Positions 9,547 through 19,323 of a stretch of 59,443 nt of DNA are shown here, piece after piece. The notes below the pieces were generated by a model. That model made no database searches, was not told where the DNA came from, and was given only the letters and a program-made list of their open reading frames with translations. Within the stretch, counting starts at the first letter, position 1; each line of letters starts with the position of its first letter. The translations under genes and the position numbers were made by a program. Origin of the DNA: Bernardetiaceae bacterium (GTDB lineage: Bacteria; Bacteroidota; Bacteroidia; Cytophagales; Bernardetiaceae); NCBI GenBank assembly GCA_020832465.1, contig JAFIER010000059.1, forward strand, positions 1 through 59,443. The letters run 5' to 3'.

Positions 9547-9624
9547 TGTAAGTACTTGCATAAATTTATATGGCATCAAAAACAATATATCAAGAACAAA
9601 TAGTTTCCGAAGAGCTGTTCGTTC
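9547..9624 (+). repeat. Decayed palindromic element related to the one at 28657
   Basis: AAGTACTTGCATAAATTTAT, then GGCATCAAAAACAATATATC: nearly the same words in the same order as the left end of the element at 28657-28798 (GTGCTTGCATAAATTTAGTG, GGCATTAAAAGCAATAAATC). It is followed at 9590-9624 by a degenerate core-type hairpin (AGAACAAATAGTTTCC ... AGCTGTTCGTTCT). The right end is not recognisable. Confidence 0.5.
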
Positions 9625-9707
9625 TAAAACTACCTAAGCCTACTTAAACACTTGATGTGCACCCACGTGATAACCTCTATTATTTTTTTAGTTTAAATTT
9701 GTATTTT

Positions 9708-10103
9708 ATGATAGCTCAATACCCCTTAACAGACGAGAATACGCCTCTCAATATATTGCCTTTTCTACGCCTCGAGACTCCCAGAATGCTCAAGCAATAC
9801 GGGGGAAGCGAAGTGGTCAAGATGAGTTTTGAAGCCTTTACACAAGAGACTTCAGACCTGCTTATCGCTACTGCACAAGCCATCAAAGCAAATGATTATG
9901 AAACGACCAAGCGTCATTTTCATAGCATCAAAGGAAGTGCTGCCAGTTTAGGGCTCGAACAAATTGCAGAGCAAGCACGCAGAGCAGAATTGCAAACTAT
10001 GCAAGATGCAGACCCTCAAAAATTAGCAACGCATCAAGAAGCATTAATAGATTTGTATCAAAAGTATAGGCAAAATTATGCGCAATACATGGCGCAGATA
10101 TAG
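9708..10103 (+). CDS. HPt domain phosphotransfer protein
   Basis: 131 residues when started at the ATG at 9708; an upstream in-frame GTG at 9657 is possible but lacks conserved sequence. It is a single histidine-phosphotransfer domain: four-helix pattern with the phosphorylation motif FHSIKGSAASLGL, His72 being the predicted phosphoacceptor. It would carry a phosphoryl group between a hybrid histidine kinase and a receiver domain. The CheY-like regulator follows 161 bp downstream on the same strand, so the two may be partners. No kinase is adjacent. Confidence 0.88.
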   Translation: MIAQYPLTDENTPLNILPFLRLETPRMLKQYGGSEVVKMSFEAFTQETSDLLIATAQAIKANDYETTKRHFHSIKGSAASLGLEQIAEQARRAELQTMQDADPQKLATHQEALIDLYQKYRQNYAQYMAQI

Positions 10104-10264
10104 CCTTTTTTATGCAAATAGCGCATAATTATTAAATAAATCATTTTTATTGTGTTAAATACTTGCAATATTGATTTTTTTTTTGCTATTTCGCTTAATA
10201 CTATTTTCATTCAATACGATTTGATATAACCTTTTCTGAATAATAGCCTAAAATAATTTTCCTT

Positions 10265-10663
10265 ATGAGTCAAACAAAAAGTATTCTCGTTGCCGAAGAT
10301 AGCTCTGTTATACAAACTATCATGCGCAAAGTTTTGGAGTTTCAAGACTATGAAATAGAAATAGTCAAAAATGGTGAAGAAGTGCTCGAAATGATGAACG
10401 AGCGTAACTTTGATGCTATTTTAATGGACCTCAATATGCCACAAATGGATGGCATCACATGCACGAAAGCCATTAGAAAGTTAGATGACAAAGCTAAATC
10501 TAATGTGCCAATTATTGCTGTAACAGGTAATGCCAAAAACTATGACATCATGGAGTTTAGAGCCATGGGCATAGATGAGTTTATCGTTAAACCTATTGAT
10601 TTCGATTTCTTAGTCGCTAAATTAGCTGAAATCGTGAACAAAGAAGAAGAAGCGAAAAGCTAA
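10265..10663 (+). CDS. CheY-like single-domain response regulator
   Basis: 132-residue receiver domain with no output domain. Acidic pocket E11-D12, phosphoacceptor Asp55 in ILMDLNMPQMDG, conserved Thr in IIAVTGN and Lys in FIVKPID are all present. Single-domain regulators act by protein contact or as phosphate intermediates in a relay. The HPt gene just upstream is the obvious candidate partner. A strong terminator follows. Confidence 0.93.
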   Translation: MSQTKSILVAEDSSVIQTIMRKVLEFQDYEIEIVKNGEEVLEMMNERNFDAILMDLNMPQMDGITCTKAIRKLDDKAKSNVPIIAVTGNAKNYDIMEFRAMGIDEFIVKPIDFDFLVAKLAEIVNKEEEAKS

Positions 10664-10749
10664 AGGAAGGTATGAAACATTTGCACGTTTAGGTATTAGA
10701 AATAACATTGTACATAAAAATGTTAATCTTATCTACTCTAAACTTCAAT

Positions 10750-10800
10750 CAAAGCCTCTAAAACGGAATTGGATTCTCAGCTCCGTTTGCGAGGCTTTTC
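10750..10800 (+). terminator. Intrinsic terminator after the response regulator
   Basis: Two-part stem AAAGCCTC-TA-AAACGGA (10751-10767) / TCCGTTT-GC-GAGGCTTT (10782-10798), with a 2x2 internal loop, a 14-nt apical loop and a T-rich end. Confidence 0.75.
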
Positions 10801-10851
10801 AGAGTAAGCTAAAAATAACCGCAAATCAAGCTCAAACCATTTGTTATCTGT

Positions 10852-11121
10852 ATGAAATATAGCGCACAAAACCTTCTCACAGTTGAAAATCTATTTACCA
10901 AATTAGGCTACACCATACGCTACGAACAAGGTATGTTTGCCGCTGGTACTTGCCTAGTCAAAGGCAATCCCGTCGTCTTACTCAACAAAACACTCAAAAA
11001 AGAAAGCAAAATGCAAGTGCTTATAGAAATACTTGTGCCTATTCTGAATCAAAATCCTAATATCGCCTGGACAGAAGAAGAGCGTATAGAAATTAACAAA
11101 ATTTTAAAACAAACAAAATAG
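10852..11121 (+). CDS. Small conserved-type protein, function unknown
   Basis: 89 residues, MKYSAQNLLTVENLFTKLGY ... EERIEINKILKQTK. No signal peptide, membrane segment or recognised motif; the pattern suggests a small alpha/beta fold. Coding potential is supported by good codon structure, an A-rich leader, the preceding terminator, and tight coupling to the MBL hydrolase gene: 93 bp to its most likely start, and only 6 bp to the earliest in-frame GTG. The two probably share a transcript. Confidence 0.65.
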   Translation: MKYSAQNLLTVENLFTKLGYTIRYEQGMFAAGTCLVKGNPVVLLNKTLKKESKMQVLIEILVPILNQNPNIAWTEEERIEINKILKQTK

Positions 11122-11214
11122 CGTTTAGTGCCGTTTTATCATACTAATATGATGCTTGACATACAAGCAGAGATATTGGGCTATATCTATGTAAAATTTA
11201 AAATTTTGTTTTCT

Positions 11215-11976
11215 GTGAAAGTAACCTTCCTCGGCACTGGAACCTCGCAAGGTGTACCTGTTATTACTTGTGGCTGTAAAGTTTGTCGTTCTCTTGATTT
11301 TCGCGATAAGCGACTACGCACTTCTATTCACATAGAAGTAAACGAAAAAAGCTTTGTCATAGATTCTGGTCCTGACTTCAGACAGCAAATGCTACGTGAA
11401 CAAATTTTGAAGTTAGATGCTCTTATTTTTACGCATCAACACAAAGACCATACCGCAGGTTTAGACGACGTAAGAGCATTTAATTTTAGCCAAAGGCAAG
11501 ATATTCCCATTTATGGAAGGGCTGAAGTCATCGAGCAACTCAAGCAAGAGTTTGCCTATGTTTTTGCAGCTGTAAAGTATCCTGGCGTCCCGAGAGTCAA
11601 AATTCACAAAATTCAAAACCAACAGTTTCAGGTAGAAGGTATAGATATTATGCCCATAGAAGTACTCCACTACCGCCTCCCCGTCTTCGGTTATCGAATA
11701 AAAAACTTTACTTATATCACCGATGCCAATTATATCTCTGACAAAGAAATGAGAAAGCTCGAAGGCACGGAAGTCCTAGTCCTTAATGCTTTACGAGAAA
11801 AAGAACATATCTCGCACTTTTCACTCGCAGAAGCCCTTGAGCTCATTGCAAAAGTAAATCCAAGAAGAGCTTATCTGACGCATTTGAGCCACGATATGGG
11901 CTTGCATAGCGAAGTAAGTGCAAAGCTACCTAAAAATGTAGAATTTGCATACGACGGCTTGCATATTGAATGCTAA
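11215..11976 (+). CDS. MBL fold metallo-hydrolase (PhnP/RNase Z-like)
   Basis: 253 residues from the GTG at 11215, which gives the family N-terminus VKVTFLGTGTSQGVPVITCG; an upstream GTG at 11128 would add 29 unconserved residues. Metal ligands: FTHQHKDHTAGLDD, YITDANYIS and YLTHLSHDMG. The Cys pair CGCKVC near the N-terminus matches the zinc-binding insertion of PhnP-like phosphodiesterases. Such proteins hydrolyse cyclic phosphates or act on nucleic-acid ends; the substrate here is unknown. A CATAC element is inserted directly after the stop codon. Confidence 0.88.
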   Translation: MKVTFLGTGTSQGVPVITCGCKVCRSLDFRDKRLRTSIHIEVNEKSFVIDSGPDFRQQMLREQILKLDALIFTHQHKDHTAGLDDVRAFNFSQRQDIPIYGRAEVIEQLKQEFAYVFAAVKYPGVPRVKIHKIQNQQFQVEGIDIMPIEVLHYRLPVFGYRIKNFTYITDANYISDKEMRKLEGTEVLVLNALREKEHISHFSLAEALELIAKVNPRRAYLTHLSHDMGLHSEVSAKLPKNVEFAYDGLHIEC

Positions 11977-11985
11977 GTTATTTAT

Positions 11986-12111
11986 CAGACCACTATACAT
12001 TTTTCCATAATGCAAGGGGGCAAGCCGCCCCACAGGCTATGGAAAAAGGAGCTTAGAAATAACATTTCTCTGAGCCATGTTATTTCTGGCCGCCGAATGT
12101 CTATTAGTATG
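11986..12111 (-). repeat. CATAC-type MITE-like element, full length, 9-bp flanking repeats
   Basis: 126 bp, opposite orientation to most copies: CAGACCACTATACATTTTTC at the left, GTCTATTAGTATG at the right. It contains a partly decayed second palindrome (TTTTTCCAT ... CTATGGAAAAA) and the core hairpin at 12055-12087. It is flanked by GTTATTTAT (11977-11985) and GTTTTTTAT (12112-12120), a 9-bp duplication with one mismatch. The left repeat begins at the first base after the MBL gene stop codon. Confidence 0.8.
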
Positions 12112-12225
12112 GTTTTTTATAATCAAGAAAATAGCTCGCCCCTAAACCGCATTACTACAAAAACTAAATGCAAGCAAGAGGCGTAACTCGCCCTGCGTTA
12201 TGAGCTTATCTGTCCGTACACCAAC

Positions 12226-13395
12226 TTATTTAATCTCTGGTGCGCGCTCGAAAATGGCATTAGGATCAAAGAGTTTTCTATATGTAATATGCGTTTTGCA
12301 GACTTCTGAATCAAATAGCTTGATAAGTTTGAGCATCTTGGGGTGAAAGTCTCCAATCCAATTAAACTCGATATCGTCATAAGGAAATTTTTCATAACTT
12401 TGAATAAGGTCTGAAAAAGCCACCGTCATGCCGAGTTCTACGCCTTTACGCTGGTGCTCAGGGACAACGCCAAAGATTAAACTAAACACTTTCCTACAAG
12501 AACCTCTGTATTGATGCCATAAAAATTTGAGCTTACCTATTGCATCGAGCTTTCCGTCAAGGTGTTTGATAATTTGATTTACCTCTGGTAGCATTACATA
12601 AAATCCGACGGGCTCGTCCTTGTAATAAGCAAACCAAACAAGCTGCGGATCGAGTATGGGCTTGAGCTCGCGAGAGGCAGACGCTACATCTGCTTCGCTC
12701 ATCTCTGCTGCCCCTGAGTGTTCTGCCCAGCTTTTGTTATAAATAGTTCGGAAGTCGCTCATAAACTTATGAAGCTGCTTAGGATCGAGGCTTATAAATT
12801 TATAATCAGGGTTTTTGTAAATGCGTGAACCAAGCTTATACATTCTATCGCTCATACCACCGATTTTTCTACCAAAAGTAAATTGCTTAAAGTAAATTTG
12901 AAATCCGTAGTTTTCAAAAAATTGTTGATAATAAGGAGGGTTATATGGCATGCAATAAGAGGGTTCGATGTCGAAGCCTTCGACGAGCAAGCCCCACCAT
13001 TTTGAGCGGTCTCCGAAGTTAATAGGTCCGTCCATAGCTTCTATATTTCGTTCTTCGAGCCATTTTTTAGCTGTATCGAAGAGTTTGAAAGCTACATCTT
13101 GGTCATTTATACATTCAAAAAAACCCATACCTCCAGTGGGCTGTTTGTTGTCTTTATGCACTGTATCTTGATTGATAAAAGCAGCAACCCTTCCTACCGT
13201 AATGCCTTGTGCATTTTGTAAAATCCAGCGTGTGCATTCGCCATGGCTAAAAAAAGAGTTTTTCTTAGGATCAAATACAGCTTCAATATCATTATCCAAT
13301 GGACGTATCCAAAAGGGATTATCTTTGTAGAGGCGTACTGGAAGTTGCAAAAATGCTTTGGCGTGTGCTTTATTTTTTACTTCTATAAGGTGCAT
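12226..13395 (-). CDS. GNAT-like acyltransferase, function unknown
   Basis: 389-residue cytoplasmic protein. The opening (LIEVKNKAHAKAFLQLPVRL, then YKDNPFWIRPLDNDIEAVFD) and the middle (GRVAAFINQD, GFFECINDQDVAFKL) have the layout of a long GNAT-related family found in many bacteria, and the C-terminal half contains a second acetyltransferase-like region (VGFYVMLPEVNQ, GVVPEHQRKGVELGM, resembling the acetyl-CoA loop Q/R-x-x-G-x-G/A). Substrate unknown. It is monocistronic and convergent with the MBL gene. Confidence 0.75.
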   Translation of the reverse strand: MHLIEVKNKAHAKAFLQLPVRLYKDNPFWIRPLDNDIEAVFDPKKNSFFSHGECTRWILQNAQGITVGRVAAFINQDTVHKDNKQPTGGMGFFECINDQDVAFKLFDTAKKWLEERNIEAMDGPINFGDRSKWWGLLVEGFDIEPSYCMPYNPPYYQQFFENYGFQIYFKQFTFGRKIGGMSDRMYKLGSRIYKNPDYKFISLDPKQLHKFMSDFRTIYNKSWAEHSGAAEMSEADVASASRELKPILDPQLVWFAYYKDEPVGFYVMLPEVNQIIKHLDGKLDAIGKLKFLWHQYRGSCRKVFSLIFGVVPEHQRKGVELGMTVAFSDLIQSYEKFPYDDIEFNWIGDFHPKMLKLIKLFDSEVCKTHITYRKLFDPNAIFERAPEIK

Positions 13396-13582
13396 AGTGT
13401 TTAATCGTAATTTTTGATAATTTATTCATATTATGCAAGGCAAAACACTTTTATAGGCGGTAGAAAAGTCATTTCTGATGCCTATGAGAAGATGCCTAAT
13501 AGTATGAACCTGCTTTTATAAGCTCGAAAGCAAATCTACATAAAATTTAGCTTAAAAGCACATATAGCTTACAAAATTGCAT

Positions 13583-13616
13583 AAAAAAACCTCCGCCAAA
13601 GGCGGAGGTTTTTTAT
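13583..13616. terminator. Bidirectional intrinsic terminator
   Basis: Perfect GC-rich stem AACCTCCGCC (13588-13597) / GGCGGAGGTT (13601-13610) with a 3-nt AAA loop, flanked by an A-run on the left and a T-run on the right, so it has the right form on both strands. It lies just downstream of the minus-strand lipoprotein gene that ends at 13652. Confidence 0.85.
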
Positions 13617-13651
13617 TGTACTTAACTCACTTTCGCTCAAAAAAAGCGTCT

Positions 13652-14089
13652 TTAGTCTTCTTCTTGATTTTCAGAAGACGATTTCTTTATAAGATTAGCA
13701 AGTTTATTTCTTGCTGTATCGACTTTGGCATTGAATTTTGATTTAAATTCTTGCCAATTTTCTTCTCGCTCGGGCTTGCTGTCTTTCCATTCTTGACGCA
13801 AGTTTTCTATATCTGCTTTTAATGCTTTGCGTTCTTGTTCGAGTTTTTCTTTAGCATCGCCTGTTTTTTCTTTGATTTGCTCATTTAGGTTTTCTAAATC
13901 GCCTTCCATTTGTGCCATTTCAGACTCTACTTTTTGCTCAAACTCTTGTATTTCTGAGTTTTGAGTAGCTTCTTGAGTGTTTTCATCTTCTTGATTGCCA
14001 CTATTTGAAGTTTCTTGACATGCAAACATAGCAAATGTCATGAATATAAGCAAATATAAAGCAATTTTTTGAATAAAATAATGAATCAT
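13652..14089 (-). CDS. Small lipoprotein with a long charged coiled coil
   Basis: 145 residues. The signal peptide ends in a lipobox, FAMFAC, so lipidation at Cys23 is predicted. The rest (about residues 45-135) is highly charged with heptad repeats (EQKVESEMAQMEGDLENL, LEQERKALKADIENLRQE), indicating a helical rod in the periplasm or on the outer membrane. No recognised family. A terminator follows it. Confidence 0.75.
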   Translation of the reverse strand: MIHYFIQKIALYLLIFMTFAMFACQETSNSGNQEDENTQEATQNSEIQEFEQKVESEMAQMEGDLENLNEQIKEKTGDAKEKLEQERKALKADIENLRQEWKDSKPEREENWQEFKSKFNAKVDTARNKLANLIKKSSSENQEED

Positions 14090-15011
14090 TGTGTGTTTTT
14101 GTTAGAAATATAGGAAAAAACTATTTGAGACCTGATAAGATATACTGCTACAAAGGCAATATTGACTTACATAATAGTCGTTCTAAGTTCAATAACGCAT
14201 TTTATTAAATAAAGTTCTATAATAACAAGAAAAGTACTTTATTTTTTGTTTTTTATGAAAATACAAAGAATAACAAAGCAAATACGTGGTTTTATTTAGA
14301 CGCTTAGCGATACGTATTTTGATGTAACTTAGTGGTTATACTGCGCTTTTTACGTAGTTTATATGAAATATAGACTTTGTGTTTTATGGCAGAGGGTAGA
14401 TTTATTGTAGGATTTAATCAATATCTTTATACTTTGGCTATAAAAATATATAGACAGTTTTGTTTAAAAATAAAAATAAGTACAATTTTTACTTTTATTT
14501 TGTCTATGAATCAAAAGGATTGAAGATAGCATCATACAAGCCGTAATTTATTTGTAATCAAACGATTGCACATATTTTTTTAGTTTTTAGTTTGCTACTT
14601 TTCGTTATTGCCTTATGGTGCTCTTTTCGTCTTTGTACAATTATCTCTTTTTATTTGGGCAGAGCAGGGCGTTTAAAACTTAAGCCGCAGCGCTTGGTGG
14701 ATAGTAGTGTGCATCAGCTGTCATATTGCAGGGTTTTGAGCTCATAAAACTATGTCAGATTTGCATAGACTATGATTTTGAAGTGCTGCTTCGGATAGTT
14801 TTGTAGGTGGTACTGTAATTTTGTCATACAAACTGACAAGATACGCAGCTACGTAGCGCAATTATCTACAAAAATGCGACATTTTGTTATGAATGCTATA
14901 TTGGCACATTTAGTGTGAAATGCAAATGTGAAATTGTAGCAACACTTTTACAGTTTCGCTTTCTCAAATTTATGGTTTTCACAAATCAATAATCCAAAAC
15001 ATATTACGAAA
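14090..15011. other. Long non-coding region upstream of groES
   Basis: 922 bp without a plausible gene, longer than any other gap in the window. The left two thirds are plain AT-rich sequence. Around 14683-14794 the base composition is more balanced, and GCCGCAGCGCTT (14683) can pair with AAGTGCTGC and CGG (14781-14794), closing a region with a smaller CTATG/CATAG stem (14752-14770). This could be a leader or small RNA. No CIRCE operator (TTAGCACTC-N9-GAGTGCTAA) is present before groES. Confidence 0.4.
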
Positions 15012-15290
15012 ATGGCAGATATTAAAATTACACCCTTAGCAGATCGCGTGGTTATCGCACCTGCTGAAGCCGAAGAGAAAACAAAAGGCGGCATTATCAT
15101 TCCTGATACAGCAAAAGAAAAGCCGCAGCGCGGTACAGTAGTAGCCGTAGGCAATGGCAAAAAAGATGAGCCTATCACTGTAAAAGTAGGCGATGCTGTA
15201 CTTTACGGTAAGTATGCGGGTACAGAAATTACTGTCGAAGGCAGTGATTATCTGATTATGAGAGAGTCAGATATTTATGCAATTATCTAA
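15012..15290 (+). CDS. groES: Co-chaperonin GroES
   Basis: 92 residues, full length. Conserved features: [20 protein letters not shown], the mobile loop [16 protein letters not shown] that contacts GroEL, and [14 protein letters not shown] at the C-terminus. It caps the GroEL chamber during ATP-driven folding. groEL follows 100 bp downstream, the usual order, and the pair probably forms an operon transcribed from within the long upstream gap. Confidence 0.98.
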   Translation: MADIKITPLADRVVIAPAEAEEKTKGGIIIPDTAKEKPQRGTVVAVGNGKKDEPITVKVGDAVLYGKYAGTEITVEGSDYLIMRESDIYAII

Positions 15291-15375
15291 ATTTTGCATA
15301 CTGCATAACTCTTTCGTAATGCAGGTTTATTTCTTATTTTTCGTATATTTTTATTCTTACACACACACAATATAA

Positions 15376-17022
<1,647 letters not shown>

Positions 17023-17056
17023 GATTACATCGTAGCTATAAGTCATAAACTATATT

Positions 17057-17096
17057 CAAAAACCTACAAGTTCGATACAGAATTTGTAGGTTTTTG
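17057..17096 (+). terminator. groEL terminator
   Basis: Perfect 13-bp stem CAAAAACCTACAA (17057-17069) / TTGTAGGTTTTTG (17084-17096) with a 14-nt loop; the 3' arm supplies the T-run. It lies 35 bp after the groEL stop codon. Confidence 0.8.
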
Positions 17097-17142
17097 CTTG
17101 TTATAATTTTGATAAACAGACAGCACAGCATACGGGCAGAAA

Positions 17143-17175
17143 GAAATAACATTGCTGCCAGAAATGTTATTGCTA
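17143..17175. repeat. Core hairpin repeat, isolated imperfect copy
   Basis: GAAATAACATTGCT-GCC-AGAAATGTTATTGC: the core palindrome with mismatches, located between groEL and the 3' end of the minus-strand gene at 17241. No surrounding element ends could be recognised. Confidence 0.5.
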
Positions 17176-17240
17176 AAAATGAGCCACTCCTTCTGTATTT
17201 GGTTTCTCACGAAACACTTAAAAAAGTTATCCTCCTCTGA

Positions 17241-17882
17241 CTACCCAATTACCCAGATTATATCGCTAAACGTTTTATGACCTGCTTCAAAATCAAAACT
17301 GTGTAGTTTGTTTTTATCAAAATTCGATAAATAAGCAGTTACTGCCGTTTGAATCAGCGTCAGCTCTGCTTTAAGTTTCCAATGTGCGCCAGCATTGTGA
17401 TAAACCACTATAAAAAGCCTATTATGCAAATGTTTGCGTTGCTGTTGTGATTGGTTTTCATAAAGCCATTGTATCAATGCTTTAGGGTGCTCTTTTGCCC
17501 ATGTTATTGGTTTTTGTAATCCACGTGGAAAAACCGTAGTTTTATGGTCGAAGTTTAAACCTTCTATATGAAAATCTACGAGCCGATGGTAGCGGTCATG
17601 TTCAGGCTGTACTTTGGGAGAGCTTGCAAAAATATGCTCTACAGCTTTCGCCGAATGAAAATTATACCAACGATTCATCGCATAGTCCACTATATCCCTA
17701 TAATCCGCACGGGATTTTTGCTGCGCCAAAGCCTCAAAAAGAGCCTCAAAAGTATGAGTTTTATAGATAAAATTGGTAATGCTATCCCAATCATCTTGTT
17801 GCTTTCTTCCCCAGCGATAGGGATAAGCCCAACGTTTTTTGAGTTCGGCTTCAATGGTTTGTATGGGTAAATTAAGTGCCAT
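17241..17882 (-). CDS. Conserved-type protein, function unknown
   Basis: 213-residue soluble protein rich in Trp, His and Tyr. Visible features: RWAYPYRWGRKQQDDWDSIT near the N-terminus, YAMNRWYNFHSAKAVEHIFA in the middle, and a long central DFHIEGLNFDHKTTVFPRGL that resembles a substrate loop. No signal peptide or membrane segment, and no motif I can assign. A 110-bp mobile-type element sits only 18 bp upstream of its start codon, so its promoter may lie in or beyond that insertion. Confidence 0.7.
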   Translation of the reverse strand: MALNLPIQTIEAELKKRWAYPYRWGRKQQDDWDSITNFIYKTHTFEALFEALAQQKSRADYRDIVDYAMNRWYNFHSAKAVEHIFASSPKVQPEHDRYHRLVDFHIEGLNFDHKTTVFPRGLQKPITWAKEHPKALIQWLYENQSQQQRKHLHNRLFIVVYHNAGAHWKLKAELTLIQTAVTAYLSNFDKNKLHSFDFEAGHKTFSDIIWVIG

Positions 17883-17900
17883 GCTTATTAAATGTTTGAG

Positions 17901-18010
17901 GGGTGTATTTCAATACTACACGGTTTGTGTTTGGTGGAGACAGCAAACACGGCGAGAGTAGTTGTTTTAAGACAGTAGCTTACGCTACTGCGTAAATATG
18001 AATTGCACCC
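17901..18010 (+). mobile_element. GGGTGCAATTC-type MITE-like element with exact 8-bp duplication
   Basis: 110 bp with ends GGGTGTATTTC / GAATTGCACCC (inverted repeats, one or two mismatches) and an internal small hairpin CAGTAGC-TTAC-GCTACTG. It is flanked by exact direct repeats TGTTTGAG (17893-17900 and 18011-18018). The copy at 46613-46724 is clearly homologous in inverse orientation, sharing words such as CGGCGAGAGTAGTT and TTTTAAGACAGTAGCTTA. It has no coding capacity. It lies directly upstream of the 17241-17882 gene. Confidence 0.85.
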
Positions 18011-18054
18011 TGTTTGAGTGTATAGAAAAATTATTATATCTCTACTTGCCCCCG

Positions 18055-18087
18055 GGGCGTACGTCAAGTTGGCTAATCGGCTTAGGT
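18055..18087 (+). repeat. Fragment of GTACGTCAAGTTGG-type inverted-repeat element
   Basis: GGGGCGTACGTCAAGTTGG followed by CTAATCGGCTTAG matches the ends of the element at 22216-22328 and the sequences at 43272 and 49288. TTTTAGCACTCACAA follows, resembling the decayed start of a TTTAGCACTAACA-type hairpin. The other end is missing. Confidence 0.5.
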
Positions 18088-18181
18088 GGTTTTAGCACTC
18101 ACAATTTTCAAAAACTGTAGCCTACTACAACGAAGCTGTGGTTGCGTTACTATAAGCGCATAAATATTAAATATCTGCAAT

Positions 18182-18303
18182 CATACTACTATACATTTTT
18201 CCATAGCGTAGGGTTTGCAAACCCCACGCTATGGAAAAATGGGCTTAGAAATAACATTTCTTTGAGCAATGTTATTTCTATATGAAGAATGTCCAGTAGT
18301 ATG
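18182..18303 (-). repeat. CATAC-type MITE-like element, full length, 9-bp flanking repeats
   Basis: 122 bp from CATACTACTATACATTTTTC to GTCCAGTAGTATG. It contains the long palindrome CCATAGCGTAGGGTTTGCAA / ACCCCACGCTATGG and the core hairpin at 18247-18279. Flanks ATCTGCAAT (18173-18181) and ATATGCAAT (18304-18312) form a 9-bp duplication with one mismatch. It lies between two minus-strand genes, just after the end of the PlsC gene. Confidence 0.85.
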
Positions 18304-18349
18304 ATATGCAATAAAAGCAATGTTATCGTACGCCCCACTTCGCCCAAGT

Positions 18350-19117
18350 TTATTTTGTTTCTTTCGGAATTTCTTGCCCAATGGGCTGTCCGAGTGCGGC
18401 GGCGATTTGGCGTTCGGCTTCTTCGAGAATTTCTATATTATTACGGTTCTCACGTTCAATAGGTTTCATAGCGTGGCAAGAGACATTAATACCGAAAGGA
18501 ACGGGTTTAAATTTATTTTTTGTAATTTGCCAAGAGTTATCAATAGCAATAGGCACTACTACTGCGTCGGGCATTTTACGCAGTAGCTCCAGCATACCTG
18601 TGGTGCGGAATTTGCGTAGTTTGCCGTTATATGCACGCGTACCTTCGGGGAAAATACAGCCGGCATAGTTGTTTTTATTGAGATAGGCTGCAAAGTTGAG
18701 CAATGATTTTACGGCTTCACGCGGATTTTTTCTATCAATCAATACCGAACCGCCTCGTCTTACATTGAGGGAAATAGCGGGAATGCCTTTGGCTAATTCT
18801 TTTTTAGTGATATACTTGGGGTGATGCAATTCAAAAAGGCGATGAATCATCGGAATATCAAACATACTTTGATGGTTGCTAACCAAAAGCAGGGGGCGGT
18901 CAGTGGGTAGATTTTCAAAATCTTTGCGCAAGCGAATGCGTGTACCGCCTAAGCGCAAAGAAAATAAAATAAAGTAAATCATAAGATCTACTGTTTTTTT
19001 GTGAGCTGCATAACTTATTTGCAAGGCTATAAGTTGTAATACGTGAAATATCAATAAAGTCAGAAAAAAAGAAACGATAAAAAGAAGCGTTCCTATCCAA
19101 GATGCAATGAGTTTCAT
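18350..19117 (-). CDS. 1-acyl-sn-glycerol-3-phosphate acyltransferase (PlsC-like)
   Basis: 255 residues. A hydrophobic N-terminal helix (IASWIGTLLFIVSFFLTLLI) anchors it in the inner membrane. The catalytic NHX4D motif is NHQSMFD, followed by the RRGGSVLIDR region and the glycerol-phosphate-binding FPEGTRAYNGKLRKFRTT. It acylates lysophosphatidic acid to phosphatidic acid or a related lysolipid; bacteria often have several paralogues, so the exact substrate is open. It is divergent from the large membrane-anchored protein at 19324. Confidence 0.93.
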   Translation of the reverse strand: MKLIASWIGTLLFIVSFFLTLLIFHVLQLIALQISYAAHKKTVDLMIYFILFSLRLGGTRIRLRKDFENLPTDRPLLLVSNHQSMFDIPMIHRLFELHHPKYITKKELAKGIPAISLNVRRGGSVLIDRKNPREAVKSLLNFAAYLNKNNYAGCIFPEGTRAYNGKLRKFRTTGMLELLRKMPDAVVVPIAIDNSWQITKNKFKPVPFGINVSCHAMKPIERENRNNIEILEEAERQIAAALGQPIGQEIPKETK

Positions 19118-19240
19118 GAGTATGTAACAATGAGTATAAAAAATAAAGTTTACACAAATGCAAAACTACAAAAGCTTTGCTTTAGATTAAAACTTCAAAA
19201 CTCGTTTTTTTCGTTCCTTTCACAAAAAAACTTTAATGAC

Positions 19241-19271
19241 TTGGCGAGTTGCAGAGTAAATCGTATATTTG
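19241..19271 (+). promoter_or_regulatory. Candidate Bacteroidota-type promoter for the gene at 19324
   Basis: TTG at 19241-19243 and a perfect -7 box TATATTTG (consensus TAnnTTTG) at 19264-19271, with 20 bp between them, as in promoters read by the Bacteroidota primary sigma factor. Transcription would start near 19278, leaving a 5' leader of about 46 nt. Confidence 0.5.
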
Positions 19272-19323
19272 CTTAATTGTGTTTATTTTGGCTCAAAATT
19301 ACTAAATCTCAAGAACGGATACT

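Noticed and set aside
10699-10731. Another core hairpin (TAGAAATAACATTGTACATA...)
   Set aside because: One arm starts like the core but the other does not pair well enough to support it.
11128-11214. Longer start of the MBL hydrolase
   Set aside because: The added 29 residues do not resemble the family, whose proteins begin near the VTFLGTGTSQG strand.
13440-13510. Another CATAC element
   Set aside because: Only the word TAATAGTATGAA resembles an end. No hairpin or opposite end could be found.
14850-15011. CIRCE operator before groES
   Set aside because: No TTAGCACTC-N9-GAGTGCTAA motif is present. The TTTAGCACTC at 18092 is isolated and belongs to a repeat fragment.
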